Of a DNA stretch of 64,000 nt, positions 26,677 through 35,289 are shown in pieces. Source of the DNA: Winogradskyella sp. (GTDB lineage: Bacteria; Bacteroidota; Bacteroidia; Flavobacteriales; Flavobacteriaceae); the NCBI RefSeq assembly GCF_028282165.1, contig NZ_JANQIM010000027.1:62001-126000 (forward strand), given 5' to 3'. The number at the start of each line of letters is the position of its first letter. Position 1 is the first letter of the stretch. The notes beneath the pieces were generated by a model that was given only the letters and a program-made list of their open reading frames with translations, ran no database searches and was not told where the DNA came from. The position numbers and the translations under genes are program-made.

Positions 26677-28008
26677 ATGAAGTTCTTAAAATCTTTATAT
26701 ATACACAAACAGCTTTATATTTATTTAGCTATGGCTTCAATATGCTTTTTACTCTCATATTGGTTTGATGTGCTATACGCTATTGCATGGATAATAACAA
26801 CCCTTGTCGTTGTACTGCTGTTTATTGATTTACTTATGCTTTACGGTTCTAAGCAAGCAATAATGGCAAGACGATTGCTGCCAGATAAGTTTTCTAACAG
26901 CGACAATAATCCTGTTCCTATCACTATAACATGCAACTACAACTTTAAGACATATTTAGATATTATTGATGAATTGCCAGTGCAATTTCAGAAGCGAGAC
27001 TTCTCTTATACAACTTCCCTAAGTCCTAATGAAACACATACTTTCGAATATATAGTGAGACCTGTAGATCGAGGAGAGTATTACTTTGGCCATCTCAATA
27101 TTTTTGTATCGTCCATGTTTAAGATTATTAAGCGAAAGTTTCAATTTCAGAATGAACAAATGGTTATGGTATATCCATCCATCATTCAGATGCAGAAGTA
27201 CGATTTTTTAGCTATCAGTAATTCATTGACACAAATCGGATTAAAGAAGATAAGGCGTATTGGGCATACTTCGGAATTTGAACAAATTAAAGAGTACGTC
27301 CTAGGTGATGATTTTAGGACCGTAAACTGGAAAGCCACTGCAAAACATGCTGAGCTGATGGTTAATCAGTATCAAGATGAAAAGTCACAGCCTATCTATT
27401 CGATAATCGATACTGGTAGAGTGATGAAAATGCCGTTTAATGGCCTAAAACTATTGGATTATGCCATTAATTCTGCACTAGCTTTTAGCAATGTAGCACT
27501 AAAAAAGCACGACAAAGTAGGTGTGTTGTCATTCTCAAAGAAAATTGAAACCTTTTTGCCTGCGTTACATAAGCTTACCTACCTAAACCGAATCCTTGAA
27601 GCATTATATAACATAGATACTCAATTTACAGATAGCGATTTTGGCCTTTTATATGCGCAATTAAAACGTAAAGTAACACACAGAAGCCTTTTACTTCTAT
27701 ATACAAATTTTGAGCATTTAAGTGCCCTAAAAAGGCAAATGCCTTATCTACAAGCCATTTCTAAAAAGCATATGTTGGTTGTTGTGTTATTTGAAAACAC
27801 AGAATTAGACACCATCATTAAAGAAAACACGGAAGACTTGCAGTCTATCTATCATAAAACTATTGCAGAAAAATTTGCATTTGAAAAACGCATGATGGTT
27901 AAGGAATTGCAGAAACACGGTATACAATCAATTTTAACAGCACCAGAGAATCTAACCATTAATGCCATTAATAAATACATTGAAATAAAAGCACGTGGAT
28001 TGTTGTAG
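26677..28008 (+). CDS. DUF58-domain protein, MoxR partner
   Basis: 443 residues. Two N-terminal hydrophobic helices (residues 13-60), a beta-rich central region, then the DUF58 core with the signature IKEYVLGDDFRTVNWKATAKH near residue 205 and a VWA-like C-terminal half (SIIDTGRVMKM has the D-x-G-x start of a MIDAS-like strand). It is the expected partner of MoxR. Last gene of the operon; repeat phrases follow the stop. Confidence 0.88.
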   Translation: MKFLKSLYIHKQLYIYLAMASICFLLSYWFDVLYAIAWIITTLVVVLLFIDLLMLYGSKQAIMARRLLPDKFSNSDNNPVPITITCNYNFKTYLDIIDELPVQFQKRDFSYTTSLSPNETHTFEYIVRPVDRGEYYFGHLNIFVSSMFKIIKRKFQFQNEQMVMVYPSIIQMQKYDFLAISNSLTQIGLKKIRRIGHTSEFEQIKEYVLGDDFRTVNWKATAKHAELMVNQYQDEKSQPIYSIIDTGRVMKMPFNGLKLLDYAINSALAFSNVALKKHDKVGVLSFSKKIETFLPALHKLTYLNRILEALYNIDTQFTDSDFGLLYAQLKRKVTHRSLLLLYTNFEHLSALKRQMPYLQAISKKHMLVVVLFENTELDTIIKENTEDLQSIYHKTIAEKFAFEKRMMVKELQKHGIQSILTAPENLTINAINKYIEIKARGLL

Positions 28009-28054
28009 GCAGTTGTAAGTTATATGCCTTATTCTAAATCAATTAGCCAAATTC

Positions 28055-28130
28055 CAAATGCATACTGTTCACTGCTTACTGCTTACTTCCAACAACCAAC
28101 TCCTAATTCCTAATTCCTAATTAACAATTC
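28055..28130. repeat. Low-complexity dispersed repeat block (ACTGCTTACT / CTAATTCCTAATTCC)
   Basis: CTGTTCACTGCTTACTGCTTACT is followed by ACTCCTAATTCCTAATTCC. On the minus strand the second half reads TTAGGAATTAGGAGT, a variant of the GTTAGGAG repeat at 6120 and 6233. It occupies the gap between the DUF58 and DUF2141 genes. No ORF or transposase is present. Confidence 0.65.
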
Positions 28131-28175
28131 ATCCGTATAAAAATACATTTCGGTTAGGATGATTATGTGTATCTT

Positions 28176-28183
28176 TATGTTTG
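28176..28183 (+). promoter_or_regulatory. Bacteroidota -7 promoter box (TATGTTTG)
   Basis: TATGTTTG matches TANNTTTG, 48 bp before the DUF2141 start, leaving a leader of roughly 40 bases. A TTAGG about 20 bp upstream is a weak -33 match. Confidence 0.5.
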
Positions 28184-28231
28184 TTGGATATTTGAATCAT
28201 CAAACACAATAAACCATAAAACATTAATACG

Positions 28232-28648
28232 ATGAAAAATTTAGTTTTAACTTTAGCTTTAGCCTTAACAACTTTACTTGGTTTCTCTCAAGATGACGGC
28301 ATCACCATTACTGTTACTATAGATAATGTTACGAGTGATAAGGGAAAAGTCCTGATGTCTCTCCACACCTCCGAAACCTTTATGAAAGGTAATGGTATTA
28401 TGGATGCAGAAACAGAAATCAAAGACGGAAAAGTTAGCATAAAATTCGAGAATGTATTACCTGGCGAATATGCAGTACTAGCAATGCACGATGTTAATGA
28501 CAATAAGCGTATGGACTTTGAGGAAAATGGAATGCCTTCGGAGTCTTTCGGAACATCAAACAATGTAATGGCTATGGGCCCACCACAGTATGATGACGCT
28601 AAATTTAAAGTAGAAGACGAGGATTTGGATTTAAACATTAGATTCTAA
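28232..28648 (+). CDS. Secreted DUF2141 protein
   Basis: 138 residues. A signal peptide ends at LGFSQ; the mature part is a small beta-sandwich with the DUF2141 hallmarks KGKVLMSLHTSE, FENVLPGEYAVLAMHDVNDN and MDFEENGMPSESFGTSN. Family function is unknown; a periplasmic location is expected. It has its own promoter box and a strong terminator. Confidence 0.88.
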   Translation: MKNLVLTLALALTTLLGFSQDDGITITVTIDNVTSDKGKVLMSLHTSETFMKGNGIMDAETEIKDGKVSIKFENVLPGEYAVLAMHDVNDNKRMDFEENGMPSESFGTSNNVMAMGPPQYDDAKFKVEDEDLDLNIRF

Positions 28649-28667
28649 CATATTATATCATCAATCA

Positions 28668-28714
28668 AAAAAATAAAGCCTTCAATATGCCATCAATATT
28701 GAAGGCTTTTTTAT
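28668..28714. terminator. Bidirectional Rho-independent terminator
   Basis: AAAGCCTTCAATAT (28675-28688) pairs perfectly with ATATTGAAGGCTTT (28696-28709) around a 7-base loop. T runs follow in both directions. It separates the rightward DUF2141 gene from the leftward receptor gene. Confidence 0.88.
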
Positions 28715-28715
28715 G

Positions 28716-31016
28716 CTACCAATATAACCTGAACATAAAGTTTGGCGTAATACCAATAGAAAAACGCTCAATCAGTTCAACAGGATCATTTAAACTATTA
28801 TTTCCTCTATACTCTCGAGAGATAAGGTTATTTCTATTATAAAGATTTCGAATAGAAACACCAACCTTACCCCTTAACTTATTATGTTGGGATAGCTTAA
28901 AGGTATAAGTAGAAGACAAATCCAAACGATGATAAACAGGTAACTGACCAGTATTAACACCGTTATTAAACTCGAGTCCGTCGGCACCTTCATCGGCAAC
29001 CGTATAGGGTCTTCCTGTTTGCCATTTCCAACCCAAAGCCACCTGAAAACCATTTAATTTATAGCTCAAGGCCGAAGAAACAGCATGGGTAATATTTGAC
29101 TTGGATTTAAAAGACCTGCCATCATTTAGATCATTGAACTGACTTCTGGCTCTATTGTACGAATAACTGATCCAAGAATCGAATCCATTGAACTGCTTTT
29201 TTAGGAATACGTCAACTCCAAAAATATCTTGACTACCAATATTAAAACCAATATTTTCTGGATTTAAATACCCTAGAGACAACGCAGAAACATTTTCTAG
29301 GCGTTTATAATAGGTGTCTGCATCAAAACTAAAACCACTTTTAGAATAAATGAAGCCTAAGGATGCATGCTTACTATTGATTATTGGAGAATTGTCGCCA
29401 TTGGCCAATCGCCACACCCTATTTTCTAGAGATAAATCACTAAAAACAGTCTCGTCGATCTCATTAATTATCTGATTTTTTATTTCTGCACTTGCCTGAA
29501 GCTTGAATCGTTCGTTAAGGTCTTTAAACACCAATAATCGGGGTTCTAATCTAACAGCATCCAATTCTTGAAAATATGTACCCCTTAACCCAAAAGAGAG
29601 ATCAAATAACTTAGGGTTTTTATAGTTTATATTAGAGTACGCACTATGTGTTTGTACAATCTGCTGTTCAGAATCGAGCACAAAGCTCAAATTAGTAGTG
29701 TTTATAAATGCGTAAGCCACATCCTTTAATGTATACTGATACCCAAAATCAAAATTGAATCTATCGGAAGCCCTATAGCTTAGCTCAGTGGAAACACCAG
29801 AATCAAATATGGTATTCCTTTTTTCAAAGTCCGATACCTGTGTGCTATTTTCAAAAGTAATGAAGTTATAATTGAATGAATAATCCGAGAAAAAGGCCTG
29901 AGTGGATTGTTTTAGTTTATCATTCCAAATAATATTCCACCCTGCGCCATAACCTGTATTTCTAATGGTAAGAAGATCGTTGAAATCCCTATTGGTATCT
30001 GATTCGTTAGAGGTATAATCTAATTGATTATCAATATTAATAATACTTGCAAAAAGATGGTTTGAAGCATTTGGCCTGTAGTTTAATTTTATATTATAAT
30101 CCAAAAACGAGAAGTCATTGTCCCCACTTTCATTCTGACTGATCTTAGTACTTTCAAATACCTTATCGGCCAGTTGATCGAACGTAAAAGTTTCCAATTG
30201 GTTAATATAGCTGTGTCTCAGTGATGCTTGTACACTTAATTTGTCTTTGATTATGGGCAATTCTAAAATAGCATCTGCATTAACACCATTGACTCCTATT
30301 TCTGCTCTGAGGTTATTAGTTATCTCGTTCTTCGAATTGATATCAATAACACTCGATAGGCGCTCTCCATAACGCACATGAGACCCTTTGTTTATAAACT
30401 TTATCTCTGATGCTACATTTGGATTTAAGGGAGATATCATCCCAAAGAGATGGCCCTTGTGATAAATATTTATACCATCCCAGATTAAACGATTTTGGTC
30501 TGCATAACCACCTCTTACAAAAAAGCCTGATGCTGTTTCATTTGGACTTAATACCCCTGGTAACAATTGGATACTTTCGAGAACATCGGGTTCTATCAAT
30601 CCAGGTAAAATTCCCAATTGTGCTGGATAAAGATTATAGGTTCCATCTCTGTTCTTTTCAATTCCTTTGGCTATGTAACTCTTTACCACAACCTTATCTA
30701 AAGTTGAGGTGGCCATATTTACATCCTCAACCAAGCTTACGATAATATAGCGCTTTTCAACAAGTTGATAGTTAAGATTTGTTTGTGTTTTTAGCTCGTA
30801 TAAAACTTCAGATAAGGTGCGTTTCATGCCACTAAGAGAAACGCTTTTGTCTTTTACATAATCATCCTTAAATGAAAAAAGAACGTCATAGGTATTCTCA
30901 ATGTTCTCAATAGCATCCTTTAAGTTAACATCATCAAACTCAATGTAAAAAGCCTCTTCTTGAGAAAAGGCTAGTGTAGGAAGTAACATTAAGACCAAGA
31001 TATATATTAACCTCAT
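28716..31016 (-). CDS. TonB-dependent receptor with STN signalling domain (FecA-like)
   Basis: 766 residues. The signal peptide ends at AFSQ; residues 22-95 form an STN (secretin/TonB N-terminal) domain (YIEFDDVNLKDAIENIENT) that would contact the anti-sigma protein. The plug has FFVRGGYADQNRLIWDG near residue 170, and the beta barrel ends in aromatic FMFRLYW. The FecR and sigma genes lie directly upstream on the same strand, overlapping by 4 bp (ATGA), so this is a complete cell-surface signalling triad. The ligand is not predictable. Confidence 0.9.
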   Translation of the reverse strand: MRLIYILVLMLLPTLAFSQEEAFYIEFDDVNLKDAIENIENTYDVLFSFKDDYVKDKSVSLSGMKRTLSEVLYELKTQTNLNYQLVEKRYIIVSLVEDVNMATSTLDKVVVKSYIAKGIEKNRDGTYNLYPAQLGILPGLIEPDVLESIQLLPGVLSPNETASGFFVRGGYADQNRLIWDGINIYHKGHLFGMISPLNPNVASEIKFINKGSHVRYGERLSSVIDINSKNEITNNLRAEIGVNGVNADAILELPIIKDKLSVQASLRHSYINQLETFTFDQLADKVFESTKISQNESGDNDFSFLDYNIKLNYRPNASNHLFASIINIDNQLDYTSNESDTNRDFNDLLTIRNTGYGAGWNIIWNDKLKQSTQAFFSDYSFNYNFITFENSTQVSDFEKRNTIFDSGVSTELSYRASDRFNFDFGYQYTLKDVAYAFINTTNLSFVLDSEQQIVQTHSAYSNINYKNPKLFDLSFGLRGTYFQELDAVRLEPRLLVFKDLNERFKLQASAEIKNQIINEIDETVFSDLSLENRVWRLANGDNSPIINSKHASLGFIYSKSGFSFDADTYYKRLENVSALSLGYLNPENIGFNIGSQDIFGVDVFLKKQFNGFDSWISYSYNRARSQFNDLNDGRSFKSKSNITHAVSSALSYKLNGFQVALGWKWQTGRPYTVADEGADGLEFNNGVNTGQLPVYHRLDLSSTYTFKLSQHNKLRGKVGVSIRNLYNRNNLISREYRGNNSLNDPVELIERFSIGITPNFMFRLYW

Positions 31017-31936
31017 TCTTTATACCTCAGTTTAATGTTACGGTTTTCTTTTTCATTATAAGTTATATTAAGCGTAGTAAAGACCGTCTTTAGAGCTATG
31101 TTTAAACTATCATGCGGAAAACTACCTGTAAAAATATCTGACTCATCAATAGCACCAGAATCAAAACTAACATTATATTGAGCTTCTAATGCCCCAATTA
31201 CTATGTGTAGTGGCACACTATCAAAACTACTTTCTCCATGGATCCATGTTGGCATTTTTCCTGAGCTATTAGTCACTTCAATATGTCCATCAACACGTCT
31301 TACTGTATTATTTGGCAAAAGGATATGATTAGATCCCGAGGTCTTTACACCTACTTTTCCTTCATAACATACAACATCAAAAAAATCTTCTGTTGAATTA
31401 ACATTAAATTCTGTACCCAAAACCGATACAGTTCCATTCTTGGTATTAACAACAAATGTTTCGCCTTTCGCGACTTTAAAATAGGCTTCACCTTCTAAGA
31501 CTAGCTTCCGGTCATTATTCCAGGTATCTTCATTATAAACAATCTTAGATCTTGCATTTAATACAACTTCAGAGCCATCTAAAAGTGCAATGGTTTTATT
31601 CTCGCCATAACCCGTTTCAACAACAACTTCTGAGGTATTCAAAAATGTAAACAAGCCAAATAAAACGACTATTGAAGCAGCAATACCAATAGCCCAATTA
31701 GTATAAAGTGGTTTTACTTTGGTTTCCTTTTTGGCAATACGCTTTTGAATTTTTGAAAACGACTCATCGACCGGAGCATTGAGTTGATCACTAACATCCA
31801 ACCCTTTTCTTAACTTTAAATAGGCTTCATAATCAGCTTTCCCCACAAGATCTTTGAGATCTTTGTCGGTAATATCACCTTCTAACCATTTAGCTAAAAA
31901 TGTTTCTGAATCCTTATGTAAATTCTCTTTTTTCAT
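31013..31936 (-). CDS. FecR-family anti-sigma factor
   Basis: 307 residues. A cytosolic N-terminal domain of about 80 residues (LAKWLEGDITDKDLKDLVG) is followed by one membrane helix (WAIGIAASIVVLFGLFTFL), a periplasmic FecR domain (ETGYGENKTIALLDGSEVVLNARSK ... GEAYFKVAKGETFVVNT) and a C-terminal DUF4974-like segment (VPLHIVIGALEAQYNVSF). It would hold the sigma factor inactive until the receptor signals. Confidence 0.9.
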   Translation of the reverse strand: MKKENLHKDSETFLAKWLEGDITDKDLKDLVGKADYEAYLKLRKGLDVSDQLNAPVDESFSKIQKRIAKKETKVKPLYTNWAIGIAASIVVLFGLFTFLNTSEVVVETGYGENKTIALLDGSEVVLNARSKIVYNEDTWNNDRKLVLEGEAYFKVAKGETFVVNTKNGTVSVLGTEFNVNSTEDFFDVVCYEGKVGVKTSGSNHILLPNNTVRRVDGHIEVTNSSGKMPTWIHGESSFDSVPLHIVIGALEAQYNVSFDSGAIDESDIFTGSFPHDSLNIALKTVFTTLNITYNEKENRNIKLRYKE

Positions 31937-31995
31937 GGTATTCTACAAAATTAAGACAACTAAAACTTTAAAAACCCTACCAAAAGAAAACAAAT

Positions 31996-32508
31996 CTAGA
32001 TGTTTCCTATCTCTTTTCTCATGGTTAGAAGAGCCTGATGCATGCGTTTTTCAACAGCCTTTACGCTAATGTTAAGCTGTTCCGCTATTTCCTTGTACTT
32101 CTTTTTTTCTATTCTATTCATCAAAAAAACCTCGCGCTGTTTTTCCGGTAAATTGGCAATTGTAGCTTCCAATTTTTCCATAAACTCTTTCTCCAACATA
32201 ATATATTCAGGAGATTCATTAGTGGCTTCACTTTTATTGAGCTTATTATAATTCTGAACTACTTTTTCGTGCTTTACAACATTCAAAAACATATTGTTGG
32301 CAGTACTAAACATATAACTCTTCACCTTGTTATAATCTACTTTACTACAATTATCCCATAGCTTAATAAATACATCCTGCATTAAATCCTCTGCTTTCTC
32401 AATATCCTGTATTTTAAAAAAGAGAAAACGCCTAATATCTTTTGCATATGTATTATAGATGGACTCAAAAGTTTTTGAGTTACAAATATTGCGGTTATCG
32501 TTAGGCAT
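31996..32508 (-). CDS. ECF sigma factor (FecI-like, sigma-70 family)
   Basis: 170 residues. Region 2 includes DIEKAEDLMQDVFIKLWDN; region 4 carries LPEKQREVFLMNRIEKKKYK and the helix-turn-helix AEQLNISVKAVEKRMHQAL. It heads a leftward sigma-FecR-receptor unit and is divergent from the acidic lipoprotein gene at 32644. A TAGCTTTG box lies 24 bp upstream. Confidence 0.9.
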   Translation of the reverse strand: MPNDNRNICNSKTFESIYNTYAKDIRRFLFFKIQDIEKAEDLMQDVFIKLWDNCSKVDYNKVKSYMFSTANNMFLNVVKHEKVVQNYNKLNKSEATNESPEYIMLEKEFMEKLEATIANLPEKQREVFLMNRIEKKKYKEIAEQLNISVKAVEKRMHQALLTMRKEIGNI

Positions 32509-32531
32509 TATTGGTTTTGAAGTTTATATCT

Positions 32532-32539
32532 CAAAGCTA
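32532..32539 (-). promoter_or_regulatory. Bacteroidota -7 promoter box (TAGCTTTG)
   Basis: On the minus strand TAGCTTTG matches TANNTTTG, ending 24 bp before the ECF sigma gene start. The -33 element is not clear. Confidence 0.45.
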
Positions 32540-32643
32540 TGAAAAAAAAATATTTGAGAAAAAAGTAGGGTTTTTATTTTATGCATTGTCTTATGGATGA
32601 TTAACCTCAATAAATTAATTTTAACCTTTCAAATTTAACCAAA

Positions 32644-34164
32644 ATGAAAAAATTTAAATTAGTACTTTTTAGCTTGGCTTTTTCTTTATTGATGTTTACA
32701 TCGTGTACCAACAATGAGCCTGTTGATGATCCACAAACTGCAGCTACCGAAGAGAGTGAATCAATTACAACATCACTCAATCAATTAATGACTCAGTTTG
32801 ATTCAAATGGATATGTTTCTGAAACAAATAATCCTGCTGGTAATATTGTTCTGGATTTTTGCTTTGATTTTGTTTTTCCCTTAACACTATCCTATAATAA
32901 TGGCACAACTGTAACTGTTCAAGATTTGGACGGGTTAATCGACGTTATGCTAGCCTCGAGTAACGACTTATATATCAATGGAATTGCATTTCCTTTTGAT
33001 GTAGAAACATTTAATGACGATACAGATACCATTGAAATACAAACAATCAATAACGAGGCAGAATTTATTGAGCTGTTGCTAAGCTGTGGTTTTGATGAGG
33101 ATATTGATGATGATTGCTATGAAGATGACGATCCTGTATGTGTGGAAGTTACAGATCCAAGTGGCGTTACATTTGTTGTTACTTATCCTAACGAGTGTTA
33201 TGCAATAGAAGATGGCTTTACAGAAGACGATTTTATAGATGACTGTGAAGAAGATTATTATTCTAACGGCCCTGATTGCTTTACGCTAAACTTCCCTCTA
33301 GATATTATTGTAAATGACGATACCGTAATTACAATAAACTCCGAAGAAGAGTTAGGAACTGCCATATATGATGTGTATGATTTTGACTTTGTTTTTCCTA
33401 TTGAAGTTACTTTAGAAAATGATGTAGTCGTTACCATAGAAGATGAAGATGATTTTGAAGATCTACTAGAAGACTGTTATGATGACTATGACGGTTATGA
33501 AGATGAGTGCGATGAATGTGAAGACGAAGGTTTTGATCCTGTATGTATTGAAGTAACTACAGCAACTGGCATAACTGAAATCGCAGTTTTCCCGAATTTA
33601 TGCTATGCTTTGTGCGAAGGATTTAGTGAAGATGATATCGTTGAGTGTGAAGATGATAGTTATCCTGATGACTGTGATGAGTGTGAAGAGGAAGATTACG
33701 ACCCTGTTTGTGTAGAAACAAATACAGGCTCTGGTGTAACTGAAATCGTAGTTTTCCCAAATTTGTGCTATGCATTGTGCGTTGGATTTAGTGAAGATGA
33801 TATTGTTGAGTGTGAAGATGATGATTATCCTAATGACTGTGATGAGGATGATTTAATCGAATTCGTAATTGAGTGCGATCATTATGCAACACCAATAGGT
33901 AGTAATGACACATATGTCTTTGATTTTTATGGAGACGCAACACTAGAAATTGAAAGTCTTGATGGCAGCGTCACTTACTATGGCGAATGGATTATAGCAG
34001 AAGATCCTACTTCAGATGATCTTACTATCCTTTTAACCTCAGACTTTGACATATTGGCAAATAATCCTGAAAATGGCGCATGGAAAATAACATGTGGATC
34101 TGCAGCAGGGTTAATGATGTACTCTATAAATCAATCCTTTAGCATAGAGTCCGATTGTGACTAA
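32644..34164 (+). CDS. Extremely acidic, Cys-rich lipoprotein with Kazal-like modules
   Basis: 506 residues. A lipobox ends at Cys21 (LLMFTSC). Roughly a third of the chain is Asp/Glu. Two kinds of module alternate: beta segments with FVFPLTLS, NFPLDIIVND and FVFPIEVTLEN, and cysteine modules near residues 155-205, 290-340 and 348-396 with the pattern DPVC-x-E, then G-x-T, FPN-x-CYA and GFSEDDIVEC. That cysteine spacing and the PVC / PN-x-C phrases resemble Kazal-type protease-inhibitor domains. The last two modules are near-identical in DNA. A protease-inhibitor or calcium-binding role at the cell surface is possible; neither is proven. Confidence 0.72.
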   Translation: MKKFKLVLFSLAFSLLMFTSCTNNEPVDDPQTAATEESESITTSLNQLMTQFDSNGYVSETNNPAGNIVLDFCFDFVFPLTLSYNNGTTVTVQDLDGLIDVMLASSNDLYINGIAFPFDVETFNDDTDTIEIQTINNEAEFIELLLSCGFDEDIDDDCYEDDDPVCVEVTDPSGVTFVVTYPNECYAIEDGFTEDDFIDDCEEDYYSNGPDCFTLNFPLDIIVNDDTVITINSEEELGTAIYDVYDFDFVFPIEVTLENDVVVTIEDEDDFEDLLEDCYDDYDGYEDECDECEDEGFDPVCIEVTTATGITEIAVFPNLCYALCEGFSEDDIVECEDDSYPDDCDECEEEDYDPVCVETNTGSGVTEIVVFPNLCYALCVGFSEDDIVECEDDDYPNDCDEDDLIEFVIECDHYATPIGSNDTYVFDFYGDATLEIESLDGSVTYYGEWIIAEDPTSDDLTILLTSDFDILANNPENGAWKITCGSAAGLMMYSINQSFSIESDCD

Positions 34165-34224
34165 AAATAAATAATCTGGTTAGGGTTATTTGATTACAAA
34201 TAAAGTTTGTAAGTTGATTAGTGA

Positions 34225-34256
34225 GCCTTCAAGGTAATTCTTGAAGGCTTTTTTTA
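34225..34256 (+). terminator. Rho-independent terminator after acidic lipoprotein gene
   Basis: GCCTTCAAG (34225-34233) pairs with CTTGAAGGC (34240-34248) around GTAATT and is followed by a seven-T run. Confidence 0.88.
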
Positions 34257-34317
34257 TTATATCTCATTATAGATTAGAGTAATGCTTTTTGTATTTTTAT
34301 AGCCTAAATCAATTACA

Positions 34318-35256
34318 ATGACCATCACCCAACTTAAATATGCACTTGCTATAGCGGAACATAAAAACTTCACCAAAGCTGCAGAAAAGTGCTTTGTAAC
34401 CCAGCCTACCTTAAGTACACAGATACAAAAACTAGAAGACGAACTCGATGTAGTTATTTTCGATAGAGGCAAAAAACCTATTGAATTGACAGACGTAGGA
34501 CGGAAAATTGTTTTTCAAGCTCGTAACATTGTCAATGAAGCAGAGCGCATCCAAGATATTGTAGACCAACAAAAAGGCTTCATTGGGGGTGAATTTAGAT
34601 TAGGTATTATCCCAACTATAATGCCAACTCTACTACCCATGTTTTTAAAGAACTTCATTAAAAAATACCCAAAAGTGAAGTTGAAAATAGAAGAGCTAAC
34701 TACTGAAGAGATTTTAACACGTATCAATGATGGGCATTTAGACGCTGCCATTGCTGCCACGCCATTAGAAAGTGACAATATAAAAGAGCGTGTTTTATAT
34801 TATGAACCTTTTGTAGCATATATCCCTAATAGTCATAGATTAAGAGACAAGAAGACTATTGAGGTTTCTGATCTTGAAATTGAGGATATGCTCCTTTTAG
34901 AAGATGGCCATTGTTTTAGGGAAGGTGTGATTAATTTATGTAAAACCTTCAAAGATCAAATCGATGATCATTTTCAATTGGAAAGCGGAAGTATAGAAAC
35001 GCTAATAAAACTTTCAAATGAAGGTATGGGAATGACATTACTTCCCTATTTACACACGTTGGATATCAAAGAAAAATTGAATCCTAATTTAAGACATTTT
35101 ACTGAGCCTTCACCTGCAAGAGAAGTAAGTATTATTTATCACAAAAGTGAATTAAAGATGCAGATCATAGACGCAATGCATAATGTCATTTCTGGTATCA
35201 TACGAGGGGCAATAGCCTTTAGTGATGTTGAGATTATTAGCCCACTACCTAAATAA
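34318..35256 (+). CDS. oxyR: OxyR-like LysR-family hydrogen-peroxide sensor/regulator
   Basis: 312 residues. Residues 1-60 are the LysR winged helix-turn-helix (MTITQLKYALAIAEHKNFTKAAEKC). The effector domain contains the peroxide-sensing cysteines in DGHCFREGVINLC (near residues 198 and 207), the C-F-R-E/D and second cysteine expected for OxyR. It would activate catalase and peroxidase genes on disulfide formation. Single-gene unit with a terminator after it. Confidence 0.9.
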   Translation: MTITQLKYALAIAEHKNFTKAAEKCFVTQPTLSTQIQKLEDELDVVIFDRGKKPIELTDVGRKIVFQARNIVNEAERIQDIVDQQKGFIGGEFRLGIIPTIMPTLLPMFLKNFIKKYPKVKLKIEELTTEEILTRINDGHLDAAIAATPLESDNIKERVLYYEPFVAYIPNSHRLRDKKTIEVSDLEIEDMLLLEDGHCFREGVINLCKTFKDQIDDHFQLESGSIETLIKLSNEGMGMTLLPYLHTLDIKEKLNPNLRHFTEPSPAREVSIIYHKSELKMQIIDAMHNVISGIIRGAIAFSDVEIISPLPK

Positions 35257-35283
35257 AAAAATCCCTCTAGTTGAGGGATTTCC
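35257..35283. terminator. Bidirectional Rho-independent terminator
   Basis: AAATCCCTC (35259-35267) pairs with GAGGGATTT (35273-35281) around TAGTT. An A run precedes it. It sits between the converging oxyR and outer-membrane protein genes. Confidence 0.82.
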
Positions 35284-35289
35284 TTTATC

